A stretch of 6,373 bases of DNA from Suilimivivens sp964507235. GTDB taxonomy: Bacteria > Bacillota > Clostridia > Lachnospirales > Lachnospiraceae. The translations under genes and the position numbers were made by a program. Where the stretch lies: NCBI GenBank assembly GCA_964507235.1, contig CAZDPE010000125.1, positions 1 to 6,373 of the forward strand, read 5' to 3'. Shown here piece after piece: positions 1 through 6,216 of this stretch. Below the pieces are notes generated by a model. The model did not search any database. It saw only the letters and a list, made by a program, of their open reading frames with translations, and was not told the DNA's origin. Each line of letters opens with the position of its first letter. The stretch's first letter is position 1.

Positions 1-24
1 GACTGAACTGTTACACTTTGTGGT

Positions 25-243
25 TTATTTATCTCTCCAGATAATTCTTCCCTTTGACAAATCATACGGGGATAATTCCAGTGTTACCTTGTCACCTGGT
101 AAAATACGGATAAAGTTCTGCCTTAGTTTACCGCTTATATGCGCCAGCACTCTGTGCCCGTTTTCCAATTCAACCTGAAACATGGTATTGGGAAGCTTCT
201 CCACTACTGTTCCTTCAATTTCAATTACATCAGCCTTTGACAT
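25..243 (-). CDS. infA: Translation initiation factor IF-1
   Basis: Complete 72-residue IF1, the usual length for the bacterial factor. IF1 binds the A site of the 30S subunit during initiation and works with IF2 and IF3. The protein is a single S1-like OB-fold: it opens with MSKADVIEIEGTVVE, carries the HISGKLR segment at about 35-41 and NFIRILPGD at about 43-51, and ends in GRIIWRDK. Gln42 stands where other IF1 proteins often have another residue, a minor variation. The ATG is preceded by AAGGAGGT (249-256), which overlaps the stop of the upstream KOW gene, so the two are probably co-translated. Only 24 bases follow its TAA stop. rpmJ is the usual next gene in Firmicutes but cannot be seen here. 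Confidence 0.98.
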   Translation of the reverse strand: MSKADVIEIEGTVVEKLPNTMFQVELENGHRVLAHISGKLRQNFIRILPGDKVTLELSPYDLSKGRIIWRDK

Positions 244-254
244 TTGCTACCTCC

Positions 255-509
255 TTATTTTGCCCTGACCTTAATTGCAAACTTGATTTCTTCATTATAT
301 ATGGTCTGCGCACTCCTCAGCTTAGCCATGAGTGCTTCATCTATACCGCTTTTTACCGGCTGTATATGTTTCTTTTTCTTTTTCTTTGGATTTTCAATTG
401 TTCTTGTTCGTCCGTCAGCAAGATAAACATATTCGCCTTCTTCTTTCAGAATGATGTACATCCTGCCTTTATCATGTCCTGCTTTGGAAATTGCAAACAT
501 TCCTGTCAT
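255..509 (-). CDS. KOW-domain RNA-binding protein (L14e-like family)
   Basis: Small basic 84-residue protein between map and infA. Many Firmicutes carry a KOW-type protein annotated as RNA-binding or L14E-like at this place. The N-terminal half (about 3-50) has the KOW pattern: a G-x-x-x-x-SKAGHDKGR segment at 3-16, then hydrophobic strands (MYIIL, YVYLADGR) and a basic stretch. Residues 42-47 are six consecutive lysines. The C-terminal part (about 54-84) looks helical and has no recognised motif. The start is supported by AGAGGT at 515-520, five bases before the ATG; the next Met (residue 4) would be poorly spaced. Its stop is inside the infA ribosome binding site. Binding to RNA or the ribosome is inferred from family and context; the exact function is not known to me. 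Confidence 0.85.
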   Translation of the reverse strand: MTGMFAISKAGHDKGRMYIILKEEGEYVYLADGRTRTIENPKKKKKKHIQPVKSGIDEALMAKLRSAQTIYNEEIKFAIKVRAK

Positions 510-533
510 TGCATACCTCTCATTTTTACCCCG

Positions 534-1301
534 TCATCCTTTGATACCATCCGGCAGGGTAAGGATTTCAGGTTCGCCCTCCGTTATCAGCACAGTATTC
601 TCATAATGCGCCGAAAGTGAACCGTCTTCCGTTACCACCGTCCAATCGTCATCCAGCCATTCGACATAGCAGCTTCCCATATTTATCATAGGCTCAATAG
701 CAAGCGTCATCCCCGGCTGAAGCTTAATACCACGGCGCCATTGCCTGAAATTTGGAATCTGAGGGTCCTCATGCAGGTGTGTGCCAATTCCATGGCCTAC
801 TAAATCCCGCACAATTCCATATCCGAATCTGCTGACATAGGCGTCAATTGCATTGGAGATATCATAAAGATGATTACCGGCCCTTGCATATTTGATTCCT
901 TCAAAAAAGCTCTGTCTGGTAACATTTATTAACTTTTCCGCTTCCTCGGAAATCCTCCCCACCGGGTACGTTCTGGCTGCATCGGAATGATAGCCTTTAT
1001 AAATGAGGCCCGCATCCAGACTGACAATATCGCCCTCCTGAAGAATATGCTCCTTTTTGGGAATACCGTGTACCACCTCATCATTAACAGAAACACAGAT
1101 TGATGCCGGGTACCCATTATAATTGAGAAAGTCAGGCTCACACCCATAGCTTCTAATTAGTTTTTCTCCCAGCGCGTCAATATCCCAGGTTGAAATTCCC
1201 GGCCTGATTTCTTCTCCCAGCCTTGCATGTACTTCTGAAAGAATTCTGCAGGATTCCCGCATAAGTTCTATCTCTTTTGCAGATTTAATTGATACTGCCA
1301 T
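534..1301 (-). CDS. map: Methionine aminopeptidase, type I
   Basis: Complete 255-residue cytosolic metallopeptidase that removes the initiator methionine from nascent proteins after deformylation. All five expected metal ligands are visible: Asp96 (SLDAGL), Asp107 (HSDAART), His170 (VGHGIG), Glu203 (AIEPM) and Glu234 (HYENT). The substrate-contacting histidines His78 (VVHGI) and His177 (HLHEDP) are also present. There is no N-terminal zinc-finger or SH3-linker extension and no type II insert, so it is the short type I form. The ATG is preceded by AGAAAGGCAGG, a weaker Shine-Dalgarno than its neighbours have. It follows adk after a 57-base spacer and precedes the KOW gene by 24 bases. Its place after secY and adk is the standard Firmicute arrangement. 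Confidence 0.98.
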   Translation of the reverse strand: MAVSIKSAKEIELMRESCRILSEVHARLGEEIRPGISTWDIDALGEKLIRSYGCEPDFLNYNGYPASICVSVNDEVVHGIPKKEHILQEGDIVSLDAGLIYKGYHSDAARTYPVGRISEEAEKLINVTRQSFFEGIKYARAGNHLYDISNAIDAYVSRFGYGIVRDLVGHGIGTHLHEDPQIPNFRQWRRGIKLQPGMTLAIEPMINMGSCYVEWLDDDWTVVTEDGSLSAHYENTVLITEGEPEILTLPDGIKG

Positions 1302-1358
1302 ATATTGCCTGCCTTTCTTAAAACCTTCAAGCCTGCCGCCTTATGCAAAATTACGGAT

Positions 1359-2000
1359 TTAACCGAGAATGCTGACGATGGCTGCAAATACATCCTTCAT
1401 ATCCATAGTACCGTCAACTGTCTTAAGAACTCCCTTAGCGCTGTAAAAATCAATTAACGGCTGCGTCTGGTTATGATATACATCCAGACGATTCTTTACT
1501 GTTTCCGGCTTATCATCATCACGAAGCACCAGTTCCTTGCCGCAGACATCGCATATGCCTTCTGTCTTGGGGGGAATATGTTCTATATGATATGTTGCGC
1601 CACAGCTTAAGCAGGCACGTCTGCCGCCCATTCTCTTAATAATATTTTCATCGGGAACTTCAACATTAATTGCATAGTCAATTTTATCGCCCAGTTCAGT
1701 CAATGCCTTATCAAGAACTTCTGCCTGAGGAATGGTTCTCGGGAAACCATCCAGAACGTAGCCGTTCTTACAGTCATCCTGCGCAACCCTGTCAAGAAGA
1801 ATTTTAACCGTTAACTCATCGGGAACAAGAAGTCCCTGATCCATATATTTTTTTGCTTCCATTCCAAGCTCTGTTCCGTTCTTGATGTTTGTCCTGAAAA
1901 TATCGCCTGTGGAAATATGGGGAACACTGTACTTTTCTGCTATCATCTTGGCCTGTGTGCCTTTACCCGCGCCGGGAGCACCTAACATAATAATCTTCAT
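1359..2000 (-). CDS. adk: Adenylate kinase (zinc-type LID)
   Basis: Complete 213-residue long-form adenylate kinase, catalysing ATP + AMP = 2 ADP in the cytosol. The P-loop GAPGAGKGTQ is at 7-16, the AMP-binding STGD at 30-33 and the DGFPRT motif at 84-89. The LID domain (about 125-162) carries four cysteines in CxxC...CxxC form (130, 133, 150, 153), the structural-zinc site common in Gram-positive enzymes; E. coli Adk lacks it. The LID arginines (GGRR, 125-128) and the downstream RL-x-x-Y segment near 171-175 are present. AGGAGA (2006-2011) lies five bases before the ATG. It is separated from secY by 99 bases that contain a hairpin, so its level could be set partly apart from the genes before it. 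Confidence 0.98.
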   Translation of the reverse strand: MKIIMLGAPGAGKGTQAKMIAEKYSVPHISTGDIFRTNIKNGTELGMEAKKYMDQGLLVPDELTVKILLDRVAQDDCKNGYVLDGFPRTIPQAEVLDKALTELGDKIDYAINVEVPDENIIKRMGGRRACLSCGATYHIEHIPPKTEGICDVCGKELVLRDDDKPETVKNRLDVYHNQTQPLIDFYSAKGVLKTVDGTMDMKDVFAAIVSILG

Positions 2001-2040
2001 AACTATCTCCTGCCTTTAATATTTTTCTCTAACGCAATAT

Positions 2041-2084
2041 AGAGGCTAGGGGAAATATGATATACATGCTTCCCCATAACCTCT
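2041..2084 (-). other. Imperfect inverted repeat (mRNA hairpin) between secY and adk
   Basis: The arms 2041-2054 and 2070-2084 are complementary. Read as minus-strand RNA, AGAGGUUA-U-GGGGAA pairs with UUCCCC-UAGCCUCU: 14 pairs including one U-G wobble, one bulged U, and a 15-base loop. On the plus strand the wobble becomes a C-A mismatch, so the structure fits the operon transcript better. No run of U follows the 3' arm, so it is not a standard intrinsic terminator. It could be a processing or stability element, or a weak attenuator, separating secY from adk. The pairing is seen in the sequence; the role is inference. Confidence 0.6.
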
Positions 2085-2099
2085 AATCTTTAATAAATA

Positions 2100-3413
2100 C
2101 TAGTCATTTAAAAAACCTTTGTAATTACGTACCAGCATCTGAGATTCAATTTGCTTCATTGTTTCAAGCACAACGCTCACGATAATGATTAAACTGGTTC
2201 CACCAAATGATACTGAAGCATTAAACACACCGTTAAATACGTAAGGTATTACGCAGACAATGGTAAGCCCCACAGCACCGATAAAGATGATGTAATTCAA
2301 AATTTTTGTCAGATACTCACTGGTAGGCTTGCCGGGCCTGATACCCGGAATAAAGCCGCCCTGCTTTTTCATATTCTCTGCAATCTCAAGCGGATTAAAG
2401 GTGATGGATGTATAAAAATATGCAAAGAAAATAACAAGCACAATATACACCACAAGTCCTATGGAATAAACGGGCTCTTTAGGATTACACCAGTTTCCTG
2501 AATTCAATCCTCTTAAAATATGCGCCCATACTCCTGTACCGCTATAGTTAAAGAAACTGCAGATAACAATGGGAAGCTGCATCAGGGATGATGCAAAAAT
2601 AATGGGAATAACACCTGCTGTATTCACCTTAAGCGGAATAGAAGATGTCTGTCCTCCTACCATTCTTCTTCCCTGCATTTTTTTTGCATACTGCACAGGA
2701 ATTTTACGAACTCCGTCATTCAAAATAATAACCAGAATAACCATACCTACAATAATTGCAAGTATAACAACTGCTGCAACCACAGCAACTGCAATTGCCT
2801 TGCCGAAAACAAACTGTTCAAACAGATTTGCAATATCCTGAGGAATTCTTGAAATAATATTAATAACGAGGACGATGGAAATACCATTTCCCACACCATT
2901 CTCAGTAATTCTTTCACCAATCCACATAAGGAACGCACTTCCGGCAGTCAATGCTGCAATAACCGTAATCACATTTAAAGCATTATAGTCCTCTAAAAGA
3001 CCATTTCCACCAAATGCAATTGCCATTGCCGTTGACTCAATTAAAGCAAGCCCTACTGTTACATAACGGGTAATGGAAGCAATTTTCTTTCTTCCATCTT
3101 CCCCTTCCTTCTGCATCTCTTCCAACTTGGGAATTGCAATCGTCAGAAGCTGCATAATAATGGATGATGTAATGTAAGGTGTAATATTTAATGCAAGAAT
3201 GGACATATTCAAAAATGAACCGCCCGTAAATGCATCAAAAAAGCTGAACGCATCGCCTGTCTGCTGTGCAAACCAGTTAGAAAAATAATGTCTGTCTACA
3301 CCCGGCACAGGCAGCTGTGACCCTAAACGGATCACAACTAACATGGCAAATGTAAATAATATCTTATTTCTTAATTCCTTGATTTTAAATGCGTTTTTTA
3401 AGGTTGTTAACAT
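2100..3413 (-). CDS. secY: Preprotein translocase subunit SecY
   Basis: Complete 437-residue integral membrane channel of the Sec translocon; with SecE and SecG it exports unfolded preproteins and inserts membrane proteins. About ten hydrophobic segments are visible, the first at about 17-30. Recognisable SecY stretches are RLGSQLPVPGVD (29-40), the plug region and second membrane segment (about 65-95, with NITPYI at 76-81), GERITENGVGNG (166-177), the cytoplasmic loop near 240-262, GVIPIIFA (267-274), the GFIPGIRPGKPT loop (353-364) whose arginine contacts the motor or ribosome, and the C-terminal VRNYKGFL. The start ATG shares one base with the rplO stop (TAATG) and AGAGGTGA lies just before it within rplO, so translation is probably coupled to rplO. 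No truncation or odd residue is seen. Confidence 0.99.
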   Translation of the reverse strand: MLTTLKNAFKIKELRNKILFTFAMLVVIRLGSQLPVPGVDRHYFSNWFAQQTGDAFSFFDAFTGGSFLNMSILALNITPYITSSIIMQLLTIAIPKLEEMQKEGEDGRKKIASITRYVTVGLALIESTAMAIAFGGNGLLEDYNALNVITVIAALTAGSAFLMWIGERITENGVGNGISIVLVINIISRIPQDIANLFEQFVFGKAIAVAVVAAVVILAIIVGMVILVIILNDGVRKIPVQYAKKMQGRRMVGGQTSSIPLKVNTAGVIPIIFASSLMQLPIVICSFFNYSGTGVWAHILRGLNSGNWCNPKEPVYSIGLVVYIVLVIFFAYFYTSITFNPLEIAENMKKQGGFIPGIRPGKPTSEYLTKILNYIIFIGAVGLTIVCVIPYVFNGVFNASVSFGGTSLIIIVSVVLETMKQIESQMLVRNYKGFLND

Positions 3414-3853
3414 TAAATCACCTCTGCAGTTCCACCAACAGCTTCAATTTTTTCCTTTGCGGATGCACTGAATGCATTTGCTTTTACTGTAAGCTTCTTG
3501 GTAATTTCTCCGTTTCCGAGGATCTTAACGCCATCTTTAGGATTTTTAACGATTCCTGTTTCAACTAATGTATCAACAGTAACAACAGCTCCGTCTTCAA
3601 ACTTATCAAGTGCACTTAAATTAATACCTACGATTTCCTTATGACTGGGGCAGGTAAAGCCTCTCTTGGGAATTCTTCTGTATAAAGGCATCTGACCGCC
3701 TTCAAAACCGGGTCTGGGTGCTCCTGAACGGGCTTTCTGACCTTTATGACCTTTACCGGCTGTCTTACCGTTACCTGAGCCGTGTCCACGACCTCTTCTA
3801 AAATTATCGCTCTTTGTAGAACCTTTTGCAGGTCTTAAATTAGATAATTCCAT
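3413..3853 (-). CDS. rplO: 50S ribosomal protein L15
   Basis: Complete L15, 146 residues from the ATG chosen here. L15 is a late-assembling 23S rRNA-binding protein of the large subunit. The N-terminal arm is extended, very basic and glycine-rich (about 5-45, with GRGHGSGNGKTAGKGHKGQK at 21-40), followed by the conserved GGQMPLYRRIPKRGF (52-66) and a globular C-terminal domain ending GGTAEVI. The open frame extends three codons upstream to a GTG at 3862, but that GTG lies inside the AAGGAGGT ribosome binding site (3861-3868) and cannot be the start. The ATG at 3853 is seven bases downstream of that site. It ends in a TAA that overlaps the secY start. Confidence 0.97.
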   Translation of the reverse strand: MELSNLRPAKGSTKSDNFRRGRGHGSGNGKTAGKGHKGQKARSGAPRPGFEGGQMPLYRRIPKRGFTCPSHKEIVGINLSALDKFEDGAVVTVDTLVETGIVKNPKDGVKILGNGEITKKLTVKANAFSASAKEKIEAVGGTAEVI

Positions 3854-3860
3854 GCTGAAC

Positions 3861-3868
3861 ACCTCCTT
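3861..3868 (-). promoter_or_regulatory. Ribosome binding site that fixes the rplO start
   Basis: AAGGAGGT on the minus strand, seven bases before the ATG at 3853. An in-frame GTG at 3862-3860 overlaps it and would give a protein three residues longer (MFS...). The spacing favours the ATG. Confidence 0.85.
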
Positions 3869-3879
3869 ATCTTCTCTTA

Positions 3880-4068
3880 TTATACTTCTTCAACTTTAAT
3901 TAAATGTTTAATCTGCTGAATCTGTCCTCTTGTAGCTGCATTATCAGGCAGTACGATTGTCTTATTCAGCTTTCTAAGTCCCATGGATTCAACGGTAGCT
4001 TTATGCTTGGGAACTGCTCCGATAGGAGATTTTACTAATGTAATTTTTAACATTTTCTGCTCTGCCAT
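3880..4068 (-). CDS. rpmD: 50S ribosomal protein L30
   Basis: Complete 62-residue L30 of the short bacterial type, a peripheral large-subunit protein. The sequence shows the family pattern: the first strand MLKITLVKSPIG (6-17), then PKHKATVESMGLRKLNKT (20-37), the VLPDN turn (39-43) and a C-terminal helix and strand (RGQIQQIKHLIKVEE). AGGAGGG (4077-4083) precedes the ATG and overlaps the TAG stop of rpsE, so ribosomes finishing S5 are well placed to start L30. L30 is missing in some bacteria, but its presence here between rpsE and rplO is the normal order. Confidence 0.97.
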   Translation of the reverse strand: MAEQKMLKITLVKSPIGAVPKHKATVESMGLRKLNKTIVLPDNAATRGQIQQIKHLIKVEEV

Positions 4069-4081
4069 TCTTAATTCCCTC

Positions 4082-4591
4082 CTATGCTAATACTTCTTCT
4101 ACAGATTTGCCGCGGTTCTTAGCAACCTCTTCAGGAGTCTTTAAGCTCTTTAAACCTTCAATTGTTGCAAGTACAACGTTCTGCTTATTGTTGGAACCAA
4201 GTGATTTGGTACGGATGTTTTTAATACCTGCAAGTTCACAAACAACACGGGCAGGACCGCCTGCAATAATACCTGTACCTTCGGGAGCCTTCTTTAAAAG
4301 AACGTTTGCAGAACCGAATTTTCCGATAAAATCATGAGTAATGGAACTATTTTCATCAAGTGCAACATTTACAATGTGCTTCATTGCATCTTCTTTTCCT
4401 TTACGGATAGCTTCGGGAATTTCCACAGCCTTGCCAAGTCCGGCGCCTACATGACCATTACCGTCGCCTACTACCACAAGAGCAGTAAATCTCATGTTAC
4501 GTCCGCCCTTTACAGTCTTGGTTACTCGCTTAATAGCAACAACCTTATCACTTAATTCTAACTGGCTTACATCTATGATTGTATTCTTCAT
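4082..4591 (-). CDS. rpsE: 30S ribosomal protein S5
   Basis: Complete 169-residue S5, a small-subunit protein involved in decoding accuracy and mRNA entry. The N-terminal double-stranded-RNA-binding domain is at about 11-75: ELSDKVVAIKRVTKTVKGG (12-30), then MRFTALVVVGDGNGHVGAGLGKA (33-55). The C-terminal domain (about 80-155) includes the GTGIIAGGPARVV stretch (105-117). The VTKTVKGG loop (23-30), the region where spectinomycin-resistance changes fall in other bacteria, looks wild type. AAAGGAAG (4600-4607) lies eight bases before the ATG. The gene follows rplR after 17 bases, and its stop lies in the rpmD ribosome binding site. Confidence 0.99.
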   Translation of the reverse strand: MKNTIIDVSQLELSDKVVAIKRVTKTVKGGRNMRFTALVVVGDGNGHVGAGLGKAVEIPEAIRKGKEDAMKHIVNVALDENSSITHDFIGKFGSANVLLKKAPEGTGIIAGGPARVVCELAGIKNIRTKSLGSNNKQNVVLATIEGLKSLKTPEEVAKNRGKSVEEVLA

Positions 4592-4608
4592 GATTACTTC
4601 TTCCTTTC

Positions 4609-4977
4609 CTAGAATTTTAAGCCAGCTTCTCTGGCTGCCTCAGCTAATGCTGCGATTTTACCCTGGTATATAAAGCCGCCTCTGTCAAAGACTACAGTAT
4701 CAATACCTTTTTCAATTGCTCTTTTAGCAATGATTGTACCTAAATATGCTGCTGCATCAACGTTATTGGTTTTTTCCAGCTCAGCCTTTACTTCCTTTTC
4801 AACTGTAGAAGCTGCAACTAAAGTATTTTGAGCTGTATCATCAATAATTTGAGCATACATATGATTATTACTTCTAAACACAGCTAAACGAGGTCTTTCA
4901 GCGGTACCGCTGAAACGGTTACGTATTTTCATGTGTTTCTTAACACGGACTTTCTGTCTTGATTCTTTACTAACCAT
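4609..4977 (-). CDS. rplR: 50S ribosomal protein L18
   Basis: Complete 122-residue L18, which binds 5S rRNA and, with L5, attaches it to the large subunit. The N-terminus is highly basic (SRQKVRVKKHMKIRNRF, about 6-22). The core begins RPRLAVFRSNNHMYAQIIDD (28-47) and ends with VVFDRGGFIYQGKIAALAEA (95-114) and GLKF, the typical L18 C-terminus. AAGGAGAG (4985-4992) precedes the ATG. The 20-base spacer to rplF and 17-base spacer to rpsE fit one polycistronic message. Nothing unusual is seen. Confidence 0.99.
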   Translation of the reverse strand: MVSKESRQKVRVKKHMKIRNRFSGTAERPRLAVFRSNNHMYAQIIDDTAQNTLVAASTVEKEVKAELEKTNNVDAAAYLGTIIAKRAIEKGIDTVVFDRGGFIYQGKIAALAEAAREAGLKF

Positions 4978-4997
4978 TTTTACACTCTCCTTATCTC

Positions 4998-5540
4998 TTA
5001 TTTCTTACCAGTCTTACCAACTTTACGTCTGATCACTTCATCAGCATACTTAATACCTTTGCCCTTGTAAGGCTCAGGTCTTCTCTTATCTCTGATTTCA
5101 GCTGCGAATTGGCCAACTTTTTCTTTATCAATACCTTTTACGATGATGATGTTCTGTCCTTCAAGAACTGTTTCAATTCCTTCAGGGTCAATCATCTCTA
5201 CCGGATGAGAATATCCTAAGGATAAGGTTAACTTATTTCCGGATTTTGCTGCTCTGTAACCAACACCGTTTACTTCCAGCTTCTTTTCATAGCCTTCTGT
5301 AACACCAACAACCATGTTGTGAATCAGTGTTCTTGTAAGACCATGTAAAGATTTCATCTTCTTTAAATCATTAGGTCTGCTTACAATTACTTCTGCGCCT
5401 TCAACCTTGATTTCCATTTCTGTGGGAAGCACTCTTTCCAGTGTTCCTTTAGGACCTTTTACAGTCACTTTATTATTTTCTGCAACTTCTACAGTAACGC
5501 CTGCCGGAATCGCGATTGGCATTCTTCCTATACGTGACAT
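4998..5540 (-). CDS. rplF: 50S ribosomal protein L6
   Basis: Complete 180-residue L6, which binds 23S rRNA near the sarcin-ricin loop and factor-binding site. It starts MSRIGRMPIAIPAGV and has the two L6-type repeats (about 1-82 and 83-180), with YEKKLEVNGVGYRA at 84-97 opening the second. The family signature PEPYKGKGI is at 155-163 and a basic tail (RRKVGKTGKK) ends the protein. AGGAGGT (5547-5553) lies six bases before the ATG. The spacer from rpsH is 152 bases, far longer than the other spacers among these ribosomal genes, because a repeat copy (5569-5683) lies in it; that copy ends 15 bases before the ribosome binding site. Confidence 0.99.
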   Translation of the reverse strand: MSRIGRMPIAIPAGVTVEVAENNKVTVKGPKGTLERVLPTEMEIKVEGAEVIVSRPNDLKKMKSLHGLTRTLIHNMVVGVTEGYEKKLEVNGVGYRAAKSGNKLTLSLGYSHPVEMIDPEGIETVLEGQNIIIVKGIDKEKVGQFAAEIRDKRRPEPYKGKGIKYADEVIRRKVGKTGKK

Positions 5541-5568
5541 GCCCGTACCTCCTGTATGTGTTTATTAT

Positions 5569-5683
5569 TTATTAAGCTGCTTTCGGTCAGCCCACTCAAC
5601 TAAGCTCGAAAATACCTCGCTAAGTTTCGGGGCAGACTTTCGTACTAAATTCGTGCTTTCGCTTACGCTCTGCACTTATTAAG
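5569..5683 (-). repeat. Single diverged copy of the operon repeat between rpsH and rplF
   Basis: About 115 noncoding bases related to the tandem repeat upstream of rpsH. The best-conserved block, 5599-5631, matches 6283-6315 at 31 of 33 positions; the rest aligns with substitutions and small gaps (for example GCTTTCGG at 5578-5585 against 6265-6272). The copy is bounded by the same 8-mer, TTATTAAG, at 5569-5576 and 5676-5683, giving a 107-base period. It has stops in all likely frames and no ribosome binding site. The similarity is visible; whether the unit is mobile or an inherited duplicate is not decided by the sequence. Confidence 0.8.
5586..5637 (-). other. Predicted two-part RNA hairpin in the rpsH-rplF repeat
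   Basis: On the transcribed strand an outer stem pairs GUC-U-GCCC (5637-5630) with GGGC-U-GAC (5593-5586): seven pairs and one U-U mismatch. An inner stem pairs CUUAGC (5624-5619) with GCUUAG (5605-5600), five pairs around a U-U mismatch. Inside it, GA facing GA could form tandem G-A pairs. The equivalent copy at 6273-6318 can form the same two stems. No poly-U tract follows, so it is not an evident terminator. The fold is by eye only. Confidence 0.5.
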
Positions 5684-5692
5684 TACTCAATG

Positions 5693-6094
5693 TCACCAAA
5701 CGAAAGCCAGAACCTCGCCGCCTACCTGAAGCTTTCTGGCTTCTTTGTCAGTGATTACACCCTGGTTCGTGGAAAGGATTGCGATACCCAGTCCGCCGAG
5801 AACTCTTGGCAGTTCGTCTTTACCTGCGTAAACACGAAGACCCGGTTTGGAAATTCTCTTGATACCAGTGATGATTTTCTCGTTCTTATCAGCACCGTAT
5901 TTCAGTGTGATATGGATGGTCTTGAATGCGCCATCTTCAACGATCTCATATTTCTGAATATAACCTTCGTTGAAAAGGATTTCAACGATAGCATTTTTCA
6001 TTTTAGATGCCGGAACATCAACTGTGTCATGTTTTGCAGTGCTTGCGTTACGGATTCTTGTAAGCATATCTGCAATCGGATCACTCATAGTCAT
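5693..6094 (-). CDS. rpsH: 30S ribosomal protein S8
   Basis: Complete 133-residue S8, a primary 16S rRNA-binding protein of the small subunit and, in E. coli, the translational repressor of the spc operon. The N-terminal domain begins MSDPIADMLTRIRNAS (3-18). The C-terminal domain holds the family signature region, GIAILSTNQGVITDKEARKL (103-122), and ends GGEVLAFVW. The start at residue 1 is preferred because AGGAGG (6105-6110) is ten bases upstream; the Met at residue 3 would be 16 away. Unusually for this operon, repeats lie on both sides: a single copy between its stop and rplF, and a tandem array upstream where rpsN is normally found. Confidence 0.98.
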   Translation of the reverse strand: MTMSDPIADMLTRIRNASTAKHDTVDVPASKMKNAIVEILFNEGYIQKYEIVEDGAFKTIHITLKYGADKNEKIITGIKRISKPGLRVYAGKDELPRVLGGLGIAILSTNQGVITDKEARKLQVGGEVLAFVW

Positions 6095-6104
6095 GTTTGT
6101 TTTT

Positions 6105-6110
6105 CCTCCT
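6105..6110 (-). promoter_or_regulatory. Ribosome binding site of rpsH
   Basis: AGGAGG on the minus strand, ten bases before the ATG at 6094. It favours that start over the second in-frame ATG at 6088. Confidence 0.8.
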
Positions 6111-6160
6111 GTTTTATTGATCTTTCCCTATCGGTTTCTTTTATGACCTTATAAGGATGT
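6111..6160 (-). other. Short rpsH leader without a gene
   Basis: Unique sequence between the rpsH ribosome binding site and the repeat remnant. It contains a perfect 10-base palindrome, CCTTATAAGG (6147-6156), whose TATAAG looks a little like a -10 box, but no -35 box at suitable spacing is seen. No open frame of note. Together with the repeats this makes the whole 6095-6373 stretch free of recognisable genes. Confidence 0.5.
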
Positions 6161-6216
6161 TCTTTTCGCTAAGTTCGAACTTCACCTCCGGCTCGCCCTC
6201 ACTAACCTCAAAGAAC
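6161..6216 (-). repeat. Degenerate repeat remnant between rpsH leader and tandem array
   Basis: This stretch continues from the tandem array towards rpsH but has drifted or belongs to a related variant. TTTTCGCTAAGTT at 6163-6175 resembles TTTTCGTTAAGTT at 6252-6264, and CTCACTAACCTCAAA near 6198-6212 resembles the CGCACTAAACTCAAA block of the array. It contains a perfect 12-base palindrome, AAGTTCGAACTT, at 6171-6182. No reading frame or start signal is seen. Assignment to the same family is by eye and moderately uncertain. Confidence 0.5.

Noticed and set aside
237..620. 127-residue open frame on the plus strand, and a 60-residue one within it
   Set aside because: Antisense to the KOW gene and the end of map; very rich in Phe and Cys, as expected from the complement of lysine-rich coding sequence.
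2041..2084. Intrinsic terminator after secY
   Set aside because: The hairpin is real by pairing, but no U run follows it on either strand, and adk continues the operon in the usual order.
3854..3862. Longer rplO starting at GTG 3862
   Set aside because: The GTG overlaps the Shine-Dalgarno sequence itself, and the ATG at 3853 has good spacing and gives the normal L15 N-terminus.
5569..5683. Insertion sequence or MITE with terminal inverted repeats
   Set aside because: The ends are direct 8-mers with no clear terminal inverted repeats, and no transposase is present; it is called only a repeat.
5690..6154. 154-residue open frame on the plus strand
   Set aside because: It lies almost wholly antisense to rpsH, whose S8 sequence is unmistakable; the plus-strand protein is cysteine- and phenylalanine-rich and resembles no family I know.
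6140..6175. Promoter for rpsH using TATAAG near 6147-6156 as the -10 box
   Set aside because: No -35-like hexamer at 16-18 bases is visible, and the TATAAG is part of a palindrome; support is too thin to annotate.
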